DNA of 64,000 nucleotides from Streptomyces sp. NBC_00536 (GCF_036346295.1 NZ_CP107819.1:4836001-4900000), one strand, 5' to 3'. Shown: positions 11,727 through 20,178, counted from the first letter of the stretch. Numbers and translations: made by a program. Notes: generated by a model not told the origin, from the sequence alone.

Positions 11727-12248
11727 TCAGATCTTGTACTCGGCGTGCGGCGTGGCCCGCGCCCAGACTGCCTCGAAGGCTTCCGTGCACAGCTTCGCCG
11801 AGGCCGGATCGCTGGTGATCTCTTCGCCGAGGGACGATCCGTCGCCAGTGAAGTGGTTCCAGTGGACCCACTCACCGTCGAACAGCCAGAAGTCGTTGCC
11901 CGGCAGCGCAATGTCCGAGGCCCGTCGGCGGCCCAGCCAGCGCACGTCCTCACCCGCCACGACGTTCGTGAAGGTGTTGTCGTACAGGAAACGGGTGTAC
12001 TCGCTGACCGGTTCGGAGACGATCCGGGCCCGGCGGATCACGACACCGCGGCCAACCGCGTCTGCCACCAAGACCAGCCACGGGCGCCACCAGGCGGCCC
12101 GGTTCGCCGGATCATGACGGTAGCCCGCACGCCAGGCCGCGAACGGTCCGGTCTCGTAGTCCACGGCGTAGGAGTCGCGCATCTCCAGGTGGACTGCCGT
12201 GGTGCAGCCAGCCATCAGCTCATCGAACGTGGGCTTCGAGGGCATCAC
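11727..12248 (-). CDS. DUF6879 family protein
   Basis: A 173-aa protein matching the DUF6879 pattern: TAVHLEMRDSY near the start, then an RARIVSEPVSEYTRFL segment, the GEDVRWLGR motif and DFWLFDGEWV. Members usually sit beside XRE/DUF5753 regulators in Streptomyces, as here, and are thought to be their accessory or antagonist partners; biochemical function is unknown. Start is either 12248 or the second ATG at 12245; both overlap the end of the 85-aa gene upstream by 26-29 nt, suggesting coupled translation. Confidence 0.8.
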   Translation of the reverse strand: MMPSKPTFDELMAGCTTAVHLEMRDSYAVDYETGPFAAWRAGYRHDPANRAAWWRPWLVLVADAVGRGVVIRRARIVSEPVSEYTRFLYDNTFTNVVAGEDVRWLGRRRASDIALPGNDFWLFDGEWVHWNHFTGDGSSLGEEITSDPASAKLCTEAFEAVWARATPHAEYKI

Positions 12249-12477
12249 ACGCCTCCCTGATCATGTGCAGCATGCGGGCCGGGATACGGATCACGGCTTC
12301 TCCCTCGGGGATTCCTGCGGCGTGGCCCGGTACTTCGGTGGCCGCGCACTCGGCCTCCAGCTCCGGCCCGGGCTTCCATCCCTGGAGCACCAGCTCTTCA
12401 TGTTCCAGGTCAGCCCAGACGGTTGGGCTCTGCTTGTCTCCGGTATTGGGGTCGATCCCGACGAACAGTAGCGGCAT
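12220..12477 (-). CDS. Small conserved-type hypothetical protein upstream of DUF6879
   Basis: An 85-aa acidic protein starting MPLLFVGIDPNTGDKQSPTVW at 12477. It is placed first in the minus-strand set with DUF6879 and XRE/DUF5753, and its 3' end overlaps the DUF6879 start. No motif is recognised; the C-terminal half (IRIPARMLHMIREACDALE) is probably helical. The real start is chosen because residues encoded further upstream are low-complexity and lie across likely regulatory repeats. Function unknown; probably part of the same regulatory module. Confidence 0.6.
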   Translation of the reverse strand: MPLLFVGIDPNTGDKQSPTVWADLEHEELVLQGWKPGPELEAECAATEVPGHAAGIPEGEAVIRIPARMLHMIREACDALEAHVR

Positions 12478-12671
12478 GCCAGCCTCCCGTATCGGCCTGT
12501 GCACTCTGTGCATGAGCCTCGCGTCTGGACCATGAACTGACAAGGTGTCGATATGGCCAAACCCCGTGGTCTGTAGGGCAGATGCACAGTTCTGCACAAT
12601 GCTGGCCTTCCTGCACGTCGCCCCGTCACGCTGATGGTCGCCATCCGCTGACGACAGCAGGGAGCACGGGG
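12478..12671. promoter_or_regulatory. Divergent promoter region with paired ctgtgca boxes
   Basis: This 194-nt spacer separates the minus-strand regulator set from plus-strand small genes. It contains two direct ctgtgca copies (starting 12497 and 12506) and, in the opposite orientation about 80 nt away, two tgcaca copies (starting 12583 and 12593). The symmetrical layout suggests operator sites for the XRE regulator; that is inference. Confidence 0.45.
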
Positions 12672-12902
12672 ATGGAAGTTCGCGAGAGCAGGCCTGACGA
12701 GACATTCGGGCACGTCCACCACCCCCTGTTGAACCAGCAGGTACGCGACCCTCGGACGGACCGAGAGGGCGAACTGATGGCGGTGGTCGAGGAGAGCATC
12801 GGCTACGTGGCCGGGACCTCGAAGCACACCCGGACCGCGTACGTCCGCGCCGCCAACGGCCTGGAGTTCACGGCGGCGCCGGACACCCTGGTGGGGCTGT
12901 GA
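12672..12902 (+). CDS. Small hypothetical protein of the XRE locus
   Basis: A 76-aa protein, MEVRESRPDETFGHVHHPLL..., in which VRDPRTDREGELMAVVEES and the following beta-rich part (AYVRAANGLEFTAAP) suggest a small SH3-like barrel. Similar short genes recur next to XRE regulators in Streptomyces; the role is unknown. ATG at 12672 is preceded by agggagcacgggg, a plausible ribosome site. The next gene starts at GTG 12899, overlapping its stop by 4 nt, so these small genes form an operon. Confidence 0.6.
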   Translation: MEVRESRPDETFGHVHHPLLNQQVRDPRTDREGELMAVVEESIGYVAGTSKHTRTAYVRAANGLEFTAAPDTLVGL

Positions 12903-13060
12903 GTACCGCAGTCAGCCGGATCTGCGCCGTGTGCGACCGCCCGATCCGGACCGGTGGGCGGGAGTTCATCCGGCACTCGGCGTCCGGGGCGCGGCCGTCG
13001 GACTGGGTGCACGATCTCCGGGACCCGTCGTGCAAGCCGGTACGGGCGGGCGCGCGGTGA
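12899..13060 (+). CDS. 53-aa Cys-containing small protein
   Basis: MSTAVSRICAVCDRPIRTGG... reads as a 53-aa protein with a CxxC pair near residue 9 and a later Cys (DPSCKP), possibly a degenerate zinc-binding knuckle. GTGA overlaps of 4 nt link it to the genes on both sides, which is the best evidence that it is translated. Function unknown. Confidence 0.5.
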   Translation: MSTAVSRICAVCDRPIRTGGREFIRHSASGARPSDWVHDLRDPSCKPVRAGAR

Positions 13061-13392
13061 GCCGCGAGTCACGGCTCGCGCAGGAAGCGGGGTATGTACT
13101 GGCCCACGCGGAGCATCCGCCGGGTGGTGCTGTCACCGCGGAATGGCTGGCGTACCTGAGCGACGGCGGCAGCCTCGTAGCCCACGGGGTGCGGTGCTTC
13201 CACTTCCAGGCGGAGGGCCGCCGGACCATGGAGGCCGCGGCCGCCCTGGCCGCGTGGCACATCTCGGTCCGCCTCCCGGACGGCTGGCCGAAGGCCATCG
13301 CCCTCGCCGAAGCGATCCACTCCCTCCTCGCCGAAGAAGACCGGCACCAGGCTCGCCGCCGCGCACGCCAGCAACAAGAACAGGTTCGATGA
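13057..13392 (+). CDS. Hypothetical protein (111 aa)
   Basis: Start GTG at 13057 overlaps the preceding stop by 4 nt and gives MSRESRLAQEAGYVLAHAEH. The middle contains WLAYLSDGGSLVAHGVRCFHF and a helical AAAALAAWHISVRLPDGWPKAIALAEAIHSLLAEEDR tract described here in parts, ending in a basic Arg/Gln-rich tail. No domain is recognised. Third gene in the small plus-strand operon opposite the XRE/DUF6879 set; probably an accessory regulator or phage-type small protein. Confidence 0.55.
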   Translation: MSRESRLAQEAGYVLAHAEHPPGGAVTAEWLAYLSDGGSLVAHGVRCFHFQAEGRRTMEAAAALAAWHISVRLPDGWPKAIALAEAIHSLLAEEDRHQARRRARQQQEQVR

Positions 13393-13427
13393 GCCCACCC
13401 GCTGCCCCCATCGGTGCAGCCGGGGCG

Positions 13428-13802
13428 CTAGAGCGAATAGGGGAAAAGGTGAACCTCGGGGACGGAGAACGTGATGCGCTGCCCCGGACGTGGGGAGGCG
13501 CCCTCGATCTCGACAAGAAGCACTGCTGAAGAGATCAGAATCGCCGCCACACCCTCGTGAAAGCTCTCCACCATGCCGCAAATCGTCAGGCTGGCTCCTG
13601 GCTCTCCGATGAGTGAGTCGGGTTTGTCCGTGGATGACCAGGAACGGACTGCGTCAGGGATGTCGACTTCGACGTTCTCCGTTCCGGCACGCGGAACGTC
13701 ATCGCCGCCCCAAACCCCCCAGGCGTGACCGGCCTGACTCGCGAAATGAACAAGGTGGCGGCCGTCTTGCGATTCCCAGACCCTCTGGATCAGGACGTTC
13801 AT
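13428..13802 (-). CDS. Hypothetical protein downstream of immunity genes
   Basis: A 124-aa protein, MNVLIQRVWESQDGRHLVHF..., predicted mainly beta-stranded. ATG at 13802 lies 14 nt after the colicin-immunity-like gene and gaggg precedes it. No family is recognised. Its location at the distal end of a toxin-immunity array suggests an additional orphan immunity protein, but no direct evidence supports that. Confidence 0.55.
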   Translation of the reverse strand: MNVLIQRVWESQDGRHLVHFASQAGHAWGVWGGDDVPRAGTENVEVDIPDAVRSWSSTDKPDSLIGEPGASLTICGMVESFHEGVAAILISSAVLLVEIEGASPRPGQRITFSVPEVHLFPYSL

Positions 13803-13816
13803 TACTCCCTCACCTC

Positions 13817-14557
13817 TCAGTCCGATAGGAGCGAGAGGGCCTGCTCCACGGCAGCGAGCAACTCCGCCTCGGTGGTGTCGCCCTCTTCTCTGAGAGCAGG
13901 GTCGATGGGATACCCGTCCAGCGCGTAGAAGACCTGGTTGAGGTGGTGCTCCAACCCCTCTCCCATGCGTTCCCCGTCGGCGAGGGCCTTCCGTCGGGCC
14001 CCGAGCCATTCCTTCGCGAAGACCTCCGGCCGTATGGCCCCGTCTGACAGTTGCCTCATGAGATCCATTTGCCGCCCGGTCGCCGACCCGGCCGGACTCT
14101 TCCCCGCGTGGGGACGGAACCTCTTGAGGGCGGCCGAGTAGTCGTCCGCGACGCCTTCGCCGCGGGGGAGGGAGCTGAGGTGGCTCGCAGCGTGTCTCTC
14201 TGCTGCTGACAGCACGGTCCGTGCGAGTTCGGTGCGGCTGACCAGTGCCACGGGCCCGGATCGGGCTGCCACCTTGACGCCCTTCTTGGTCGACCTGAAC
14301 CTCAGCTCGAAGGAGGTGTCGGCACCGGTGAAGGACACGGCCTTCCGCTGCCCCGTCATCAAGTCGGCGAGACAGTCCAGGAGTTGAGTGACAGATATGT
14401 GGATCATCATCCCCTGGTCGGGAGACATCCCGGCAGAGTTTGCCTCCCAGAATTCCCCACGCCACAGCATGTCCCCAAGGTCGAACCCGCTGGGCTCGCC
14501 CTGGCCGGCTCGTACGGCGAATTCGACATCCAACTTATGGACTCGATTGGTTCGCAT
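13817..14557 (-). CDS. Colicin-immunity-like domain protein
   Basis: A 246-aa protein. The C-terminal part (about residues 165-246), with MDLMRQLSDGAIRPEVFAKEWL, a charged helix, then FYALDGYPIDPALREE and a final helix, resembles the self-protective colicin-like immunity family (PF09204 type). The N-terminal 160 residues are beta-rich and not recognised. It lies 22 nt downstream of the CdiI-like immunity gene and on the same strand as the RHS toxin, so it is likely an extra immunity determinant in the polymorphic-toxin locus. The N-terminal domain could be a second immunity module fused in. Confidence 0.55.
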   Translation of the reverse strand: MRTNRVHKLDVEFAVRAGQGEPSGFDLGDMLWRGEFWEANSAGMSPDQGMMIHISVTQLLDCLADLMTGQRKAVSFTGADTSFELRFRSTKKGVKVAARSGPVALVSRTELARTVLSAAERHAASHLSSLPRGEGVADDYSAALKRFRPHAGKSPAGSATGRQMDLMRQLSDGAIRPEVFAKEWLGARRKALADGERMGEGLEHHLNQVFYALDGYPIDPALREEGDTTEAELLAAVEQALSLLSD

Positions 14558-14579
14558 TCCTCAGTCCTGGGTTGCCTGA

Positions 14580-14990
14580 TCATTCTTGAGGGATGGACCG
14601 CATGAACCGTTCTGTGTCATCTTCGATGTATGGGGATATGTCGACAAGGGTTTCCAGGATCTCCTTGACTTTCGGGACGAGTTCCGGATAGGTGGTCCAG
14701 GTTTTTGGTTGGCATTTCAGCACGGCTGAAAGGAGGTCGTCGTCGTAGAATCCTCCCCTGGCTTGGTTTGGTGCGGTGTCGTGCAGGATCTCAACGCCGA
14801 TGGGGAGTAGCCATCTGATGCCGACGTCTTGTGTGATCAGCCTCTGTACCTCGGTGGGGTTCAGGTCTTTGATGGGCCGCTTTCGCAGGGCGTGGATCGC
14901 TTTTACCAGCCCAGTCGCGTCAGCTGGCGGGTCTGGCCACCGTTGCCCGTCGAGCTCTTCCAGGGAGCGGCTTCGGTCAATGAAACTCAT
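14580..14990 (-). CDS. CdiI-type immunity protein for the adjacent RHS toxin
   Basis: A 136-aa protein with SLEELDGQRWPDPP, a following LVKAIHALRKRPIKDLNPTEVQRLI and the IGIRWLLPIGVEIL-like helix, matching the contact-dependent inhibition immunity family (CdiI_2 type). Its ATG overlaps the TAA of the RHS toxin by one base (TAATG), so the pair is translationally coupled, the usual arrangement for toxin followed by cognate immunity. Base composition is clearly lower in GC than the surroundings, as in the toxin tip, indicating that tip and immunity gene arrived together. Confidence 0.75.
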   Translation of the reverse strand: MSFIDRSRSLEELDGQRWPDPPADATGLVKAIHALRKRPIKDLNPTEVQRLITQDVGIRWLLPIGVEILHDTAPNQARGGFYDDDLLSAVLKCQPKTWTTYPELVPKVKEILETLVDISPYIEDDTERFMRSIPQE

Positions 14991-17900
14991 TATTTTCTGT
15001 GCCCAATCGAGTGGAGGAATCCATTGAGTCTATCCAGCGTCTCGATGGTTTCCTTGCGCTTGGTGATGAGTACTTCCAATCCGCGGTCTGTGATCGTATC
15101 TGGAAGATTCTGGGTCTCGCGTTCCAGGACTCTGCGAACATTGTCCAGTCCGCTTCTGGCCTGCTGTAGGTCCTGGATATGGTCGAATGGTGTGCCATCT
15201 GGTTTCCTGGCTACCACCTCTCCTCCTGCCTCGCGCCGAGCGGCATCGTAGTGGTTGTGATTTGGTTGTGAGTTTATTTCCCCAACCGGGTCCATTTTAA
15301 TGTTCTCAAGTTTCTCGATGGCTCGTTGAGCGTCGCTGCTGAGCCCGAGTTCCGTACAAGCCGCCAGGCCCAGGGGGTCGGACCAGGTGTGGGGGTTGTG
15401 GACGTACGTGGCCGGGTTGGGGGCGGGGGAGAGGCCCAGGGGGTCTGGGGTGAGGTAGCGGGCGGTTTCGGGGTCGTAGGTGCGGAAGACGTTGTGGTGG
15501 AGGCCGGACTCCGGGTCGTAGTACTGGCCCGGGAAGCGGAGTGGGGTGTAGGTGGTGGCGTCGCGGTTCCAGGTGGTGGTGCCCCACAGGGTGGTGCGGG
15601 TGTGCCAGGCGGTCTCGCCCGCCTCGTCGATGAGCTGGGTCGGGGTGCCGATCAGGTCCGTGATGATCGTGAAGAAGCGGTCGTCCACGTCCGCTTGGTT
15701 CAGGTGTTCCGTCTGGGTCAGGGGGTGCAGGCCGCGGTGGGTCCAGGTGAGGGTGACCGGGCCCGTGGTCTGTTCGCAGAGGGTGGCGCCGTCCCAGGTG
15801 AAGAAGATTTCCTCCGACGGGCCGCGCTTTGAGGTGCGGCGGCCCAGGGGGTCGTACGTGTAGGTCCAGCGCGCGCCGTCCGGGGTGGTGACCGCCGCCA
15901 GTTGGTCCTCGGAGTTCCATTCGTAGCGACAGGTGTCGGGCTTGCGGGACAGGCGCGTCTTCTGGCGCAGCACGGTGCGGCCCAGGGCGTCGTACTCGTA
16001 GCGGACCGCGCCCGCCTGCCGGATACGGGTGCCCGTGTAGCTGCGGGCGCCGCGGGCTTCCGTGCCCGGGTGGCGGTCGGGCCAGGTGGCCGCGGTCTGG
16101 TTGCCCGCGTCGTCGTAGGCGTACTGCTCCGACCATGAGTCGGCCTCTACGGAGGTCACGCGCGCCGCCGCGTCCAGGGTGAAGGTGCGGGGGCCGGTGA
16201 GGGAGTCCTCGATCCCGGTCAGGTGGCCGTCGGCGCGGTAGCTGTAGCCCCGGCGCTGGAGGGTGCGGCCGTCCCGGGTGAGGAGGGACTGGGTGGTCGG
16301 GCGGCCCAGGTCGTCGTACTCCTGGGTGAGGGATACGGGGCCCATGGTGCGCGCGAGTTCCTGGCCCGCCGCGTCGTGCGTGAAGGTCAGGGTGCGGTCG
16401 GACGTGGTTAGCGAGGAGCGGTTCCCGGCCGCGTCGTACGTCCAGTGCGACCGCGCGCCACTGGGGGTCGTGCGGGTGGTGCGGCGGCCCAGGGCGTCGT
16501 AGGCGTGGGTGAGCGTGCGGCCGTCGACCGTCTCCGCGCGGATCCGGCCCGCGCGGTCGCGCAGCCAGGTGATGGTGGAATCCGGGGACGACACCGAGGC
16601 CAGGTGGTCCGAGACGTCGTACTCGTACACCGTCGGGCCGGCCGCGGTCTGCTTGCGGGTGACCTGGCCCAGGGCGTTGTGTTCGTAGTGGGTGACCTCG
16701 GACAGGGCGTTCGTACGGGTGGTCAGTCGGCCTGCCGGGTCGTGGGCGTACGTCAGGACGCGGGCGTCGAAGTCCGTCTCCGAGGCGAGGCGACCGGCTG
16801 AGTCGTAGGAGTAACTCCAGGTCAGGTGCTGGGGGTTGGTGACTTCCGTCAGGCGCAGTTCCGTGTCGTGCGTGAAGGCGTGGCGCGCGCCGTCCGGGGC
16901 GGTCCGGGCCACCAGCAGGTCGAAGTCCCCGTACTCGGAGACCGTTACCCCGCCCAACGCGTCCGTGTGGGTGAGGCAGTTGCCCTCGCCGTCGTACGTC
17001 CAGGATTCCGTCGTGCCGTCCGCGTACGTGCGGTGCAGGAGGCGGCCTTCCACGCTCCACGTGAGGTGGGTGGTGCGGTTCAGTGGGTCCGTCACCGCGG
17101 TCGGGCGGCCGAAGGCGTCGCGCTCGTACGTCGTGGTCGCGCCCAGGGGGTCCGTGGTCGACACGACCAGGCCTGCGGGGTTCGAGCGCACCGTCGTCAC
17201 CGCGCCCAGCGCGTCCGTGACGCTCGCCAGGTGGCCCCGCGTGTCGTGGGTGAAGCGGGTCGTGGCGCCCGACGGGCCGGTGACCGAGGTGCGGCGGCCC
17301 TGGGCGTCGTACGTCTGGCGGACCGTCGTGCCGTCCGGGTTCAGGACCCGCACCGGGAGGCCCTGGGCGTCGTACTCCGCCCGCGTCGCGCGGCCGTCCG
17401 GGCGGGCGACGGAGACGAGGTGGCCCTCCTCGCTCCACTCGAAGCGGGTGGTGTGGCCCAGGGGGTCCGTGCGGGACAGGAGGCGGTGGTGGCGGTCGTG
17501 GGTGAAGCGGGTGGTCGCGCCCGTGGGGTCGGTCGTCGACATGATCTGGGCACGGTCGTTGATCTCGTACACCGTGCGGTGGCCCAGGGAGTTCGTGAGG
17601 GTGGTGAGGCCGTCCGCGTAGGCGAAGCGGAGGTTGAGGTGGCCATTGGTGCCGGACTGGGCGACGCAGCGGTGACGGTCGTCGTACGCGTAGTCGAAGC
17701 GGCGGTCGTTGGTGTCGGTCCAGGAGGTGATCCGGCCCAGCTCGTCGTAGCCGAAGCGCAGCGGGCGGCCGCTGGAGTTGGTGACCTCGGTGAGGTGGCC
17801 GTCGGTGTAGCTGTAGCGGAGGACGGTGGTGCCGGCCGCGCTCAGGCCGGTTATCCGGCCGTCGGCCGAGGTCAGGGTCACCTCGTAGCCGCCGCTGTGC

Positions 17901-19555
17901 GAGATCCGCAGGGGCGCGCCCGTCTCCTCGTCGTAGGTGTACGAGATCCACGCGCCCGAGCGGTCGTCCTGCTGCGTCAGCAGCCCCTCAGGGGAGAAGT
18001 GGCGGACCTCGCCGCTCTCCGGGTCGGTGACCGTGTACCCGCCGTCGGGGTCGCGGGTCAGCGGCCAGCGCTGGCCGAGCGAGGGGAGTACGGGCACTCC
18101 GGGAGCCGGGTGCGGATAGGCGAGGAGGCTGCCGTCCGCGCGGACCAGGACGACGCCCTCGGCGTCGATCTCCAGGCGCTGATCGACCGTGGATGCCCAG
18201 GTGGGGCCGAACCAGCGGCCCGAGCGGTACGACGATTCGAAAGTTCGGCTGAATATCAGCGGTGGTGAGCCGGGCAGGACCAGGTCGGTCTGCGGCAGGA
18301 CCATGCGGCCCGTCGCCACATCGACCGGGTCGCCCTCGCACGTCTTGCAGGCCTGGTCACGGGCCTTGTCGTGCTCGGCGCCGCGCAGCTCATCGCGGGC
18401 GGAGGGCTCGCGGGCGGAGGGCCCGTGCCCCTGCGCTCCTCCCTTCGCGCCCGGGCGCAGGTCCTCGGCCAGGCGGCCCGCGCGCAGGGCCTCGCTGACC
18501 CGGCCCATGCCCTTCGTGGCGATGATCTCCGGGATGAGCTTGCCGATCCCCTCGCCCGGGTCCTTCAGGAAACCGTCGACCATGGTCCTGCCGGTGGCGA
18601 CGGGGTCGTTCGCCGACACGAGCAGCCCGGCGGCCATCTGGTTCAGCCGCATCCGGTATTCGGCCGGGTGCGTGGCGTTGTACGGGTCGTGCGGGTCCAG
18701 GCCGCGCACGAAGGTGACCAGGCCCGCCGTGCCCTTGATGACGCCGCCGCCGACGTGCCCCGCATTGAGGGTGGTGAGCGCCATGGCGCTGATCTGCTGT
18801 TCCTTGAACGACGGCATCGGCGGGGCCGCGTCGCGCGCCGCCTCCAGGGCCGTGACCGCCGTGCGGGAGGCGTCGTCGCGCTGGCGGCGCGCCTCGGCCA
18901 GCTTGTCGTGCGCCGCCCTGACGCCCGCCGCGCCCGGATCGGTGAAGCCCGTGGGGCGGGCCGGGAGCGGGTCCGCGCGGGCGTCCAGCGCGGCGTTGTA
19001 GGAGTCGACCTGGTGGTTGTAGGCGGAGCGCGCCGTCTCGGAGGTCTTGACCGCGCTCTTGTACTCGGCGATCGCCTCCCGGGCCTGGCCCTGGGCCCAC
19101 TCCACCGTGTCCGCGAAGTGCGTCAGCGCGCCCGACGCCTTCGCGAAGGCGTCCGCGGCCTTGAACCACGGTGGGGTGCGCCGGGTGAGGGCGGCGCGGA
19201 ACGCATCGGCGCTCTCGCCCTTCAGCGCGGCGGAATCCAGGCGCTTCAGCCCGCCGCCGGTACGGTCGCAGGCCGCCTGGAGGTCACTCAGGTGGGCGGC
19301 GGTGGAGCGGAGCTTGGCGGCGCTGCCGTGGACCAGCTTCGTCGGGTCGTCGCTCTGGCCGAGCTGGACCTCGGCGACATCGGCGCCGAGCCAGTTCGCG
19401 GCGGAGTCCACCGTTTCACGGACGGCGTTCGCGCCCTTCTGCCAGCCCGCCGCCTCCAGGGTGTCCGCGGTCCTGTCGCCGACCCACTCGACGCCCTCGC
19501 CCACGGTCTCGGCGGCGCCGTCCATCCAGTCCGGCAGGTAGTCCTTGAGGCCCAT
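14990..19555 (-). CDS. RHS-repeat polymorphic toxin with replaceable C-terminal tip
   Basis: A 1521-aa secreted-toxin scaffold. Residues 1-200: helical N-terminal region of the putative type VII secretion signal type (KLVHGSAAKLRSTAAHL, then LKGESADAFRAAL). About 401-480: CKTCEGDPVDVATG followed by the DUF6531 module (GSPPLIFSRTFESSY). About 500-1330: many YD/RHS repeats (YDALGRRT, YEYDALGR). About 1338-1400: RHS core end with GQYYDPESGLHHN and the TPDPLGL cleavage-site region. Residues 1401-1521 are the toxin tip (SSDAQRAIEKLENIK, then HNHYDAARREAGGE), resembling polymorphic toxin type 28, a predicted RNase; that family call is from memory. Starts 1 nt into the stop of the upstream gene. Confidence 0.88.
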   Translation of the reverse strand: MGLKDYLPDWMDGAAETVGEGVEWVGDRTADTLEAAGWQKGANAVRETVDSAANWLGADVAEVQLGQSDDPTKLVHGSAAKLRSTAAHLSDLQAACDRTGGGLKRLDSAALKGESADAFRAALTRRTPPWFKAADAFAKASGALTHFADTVEWAQGQAREAIAEYKSAVKTSETARSAYNHQVDSYNAALDARADPLPARPTGFTDPGAAGVRAAHDKLAEARRQRDDASRTAVTALEAARDAAPPMPSFKEQQISAMALTTLNAGHVGGGVIKGTAGLVTFVRGLDPHDPYNATHPAEYRMRLNQMAAGLLVSANDPVATGRTMVDGFLKDPGEGIGKLIPEIIATKGMGRVSEALRAGRLAEDLRPGAKGGAQGHGPSAREPSARDELRGAEHDKARDQACKTCEGDPVDVATGRMVLPQTDLVLPGSPPLIFSRTFESSYRSGRWFGPTWASTVDQRLEIDAEGVVLVRADGSLLAYPHPAPGVPVLPSLGQRWPLTRDPDGGYTVTDPESGEVRHFSPEGLLTQQDDRSGAWISYTYDEETGAPLRISHSGGYEVTLTSADGRITGLSAAGTTVLRYSYTDGHLTEVTNSSGRPLRFGYDELGRITSWTDTNDRRFDYAYDDRHRCVAQSGTNGHLNLRFAYADGLTTLTNSLGHRTVYEINDRAQIMSTTDPTGATTRFTHDRHHRLLSRTDPLGHTTRFEWSEEGHLVSVARPDGRATRAEYDAQGLPVRVLNPDGTTVRQTYDAQGRRTSVTGPSGATTRFTHDTRGHLASVTDALGAVTTVRSNPAGLVVSTTDPLGATTTYERDAFGRPTAVTDPLNRTTHLTWSVEGRLLHRTYADGTTESWTYDGEGNCLTHTDALGGVTVSEYGDFDLLVARTAPDGARHAFTHDTELRLTEVTNPQHLTWSYSYDSAGRLASETDFDARVLTYAHDPAGRLTTRTNALSEVTHYEHNALGQVTRKQTAAGPTVYEYDVSDHLASVSSPDSTITWLRDRAGRIRAETVDGRTLTHAYDALGRRTTRTTPSGARSHWTYDAAGNRSSLTTSDRTLTFTHDAAGQELARTMGPVSLTQEYDDLGRPTTQSLLTRDGRTLQRRGYSYRADGHLTGIEDSLTGPRTFTLDAAARVTSVEADSWSEQYAYDDAGNQTAATWPDRHPGTEARGARSYTGTRIRQAGAVRYEYDALGRTVLRQKTRLSRKPDTCRYEWNSEDQLAAVTTPDGARWTYTYDPLGRRTSKRGPSEEIFFTWDGATLCEQTTGPVTLTWTHRGLHPLTQTEHLNQADVDDRFFTIITDLIGTPTQLIDEAGETAWHTRTTLWGTTTWNRDATTYTPLRFPGQYYDPESGLHHNVFRTYDPETARYLTPDPLGLSPAPNPATYVHNPHTWSDPLGLAACTELGLSSDAQRAIEKLENIKMDPVGEINSQPNHNHYDAARREAGGEVVARKPDGTPFDHIQDLQQARSGLDNVRRVLERETQNLPDTITDRGLEVLITKRKETIETLDRLNGFLHSIGHRK

Positions 19556-20178
19556 CAGCCCTGGTCACCCCGGGCCGCTTCGGCCTGGGCCCGGTCGATG
19601 AGGGCCGGGTCCACCCCGGCCACCTCGGTGACGCGGTCGACCACGGCCCCGCCGAAGCCCTCCGTGCTGACCTTCCGGCCGGCCTCGGCCCAGGTCCGCT
19701 CGAAGTCCTCGGCGGCGCGGCGGTCGGCCTCCGGGCTGAAGTCCGGCTTGTAGGGGTCGCCGTGGACGATCTCGTCCCAGGACCTGCCCTCGATCTCGTC
19801 CTCACTCGCGTGGGGGTTGCCGTAGAGGGAGTTCGTGCCCACCTTGAAGGCTCCCTGGAGGTACTGGTCCTCCTCCCACAGCGCGCCCGCCGACAGGCCG
19901 AGATCCCGGGCCAGCCCGCCGACGCCCTGGACGAGTGCCCGTACGCCCCACTCCCAGCGCCCGCAGAAGTCCTCGAAGACCGAGGCGACCGCGGGGTGGC
20001 CCGCCTCCATGCCCGTCAGGGCCAGGGCGCTGAAGCCCGCTCCGAAGGAAGCGCCCGCCGAGGACGCCATGAGGCCGCCGATCTCGCCCAGTTCGGCCGT
20101 TGTCGCCTTCAGGCCGCCCACGACCTCCTCGACGGCCTTCGGGTCCACCGCCAGGTCTTTGCCGGAGTCACCGCTCAC
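19555..20178 (-). CDS. Putative WXG100-like export partner of the RHS toxin
   Basis: A 207-aa protein using GTG at 20178 (MSGDSGKDLAVDPKAVEEVV), preceded by a gggggtggg-rich ribosome site; an upstream in-frame ATG at 20256 would add a Pro-rich segment. The first 110 residues are helical with small residues (GGLMASSAGASFGAGFSALAL) like ESX/WXG100-type proteins, and a GRWEW turn follows. Its TGA overlaps the RHS ATG by one base, so translation is coupled; a chaperone or co-secreted role for the toxin is inferred. Confidence 0.6.
   Translation of the reverse strand: MSGDSGKDLAVDPKAVEEVVGGLKATTAELGEIGGLMASSAGASFGAGFSALALTGMEAGHPAVASVFEDFCGRWEWGVRALVQGVGGLARDLGLSAGALWEEDQYLQGAFKVGTNSLYGNPHASEDEIEGRSWDEIVHGDPYKPDFSPEADRRAAEDFERTWAEAGRKVSTEGFGGAVVDRVTEVAGVDPALIDRAQAEAARGDQG

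Noticed and set aside
12478..12705. N-terminal extension of the 85-aa protein up to 12705
   Set aside because: The added residues are low quality and would place coding sequence across the paired ctgtgca boxes and the divergent promoter region.
13389..13529. 46-codon frame starting at an ATGA overlap with the 111-aa gene
   Set aside because: The overlap is suggestive, but most of the frame lies antisense to the 124-aa gene at 13428-13802 and the sequence has no features; not supported.
15306..17951. 881-codon frame within the RHS gene in another frame
   Set aside because: Pro/Arg/Gly/His-rich shadow of the RHS repeats; the 1521-aa frame carries the YD motifs.
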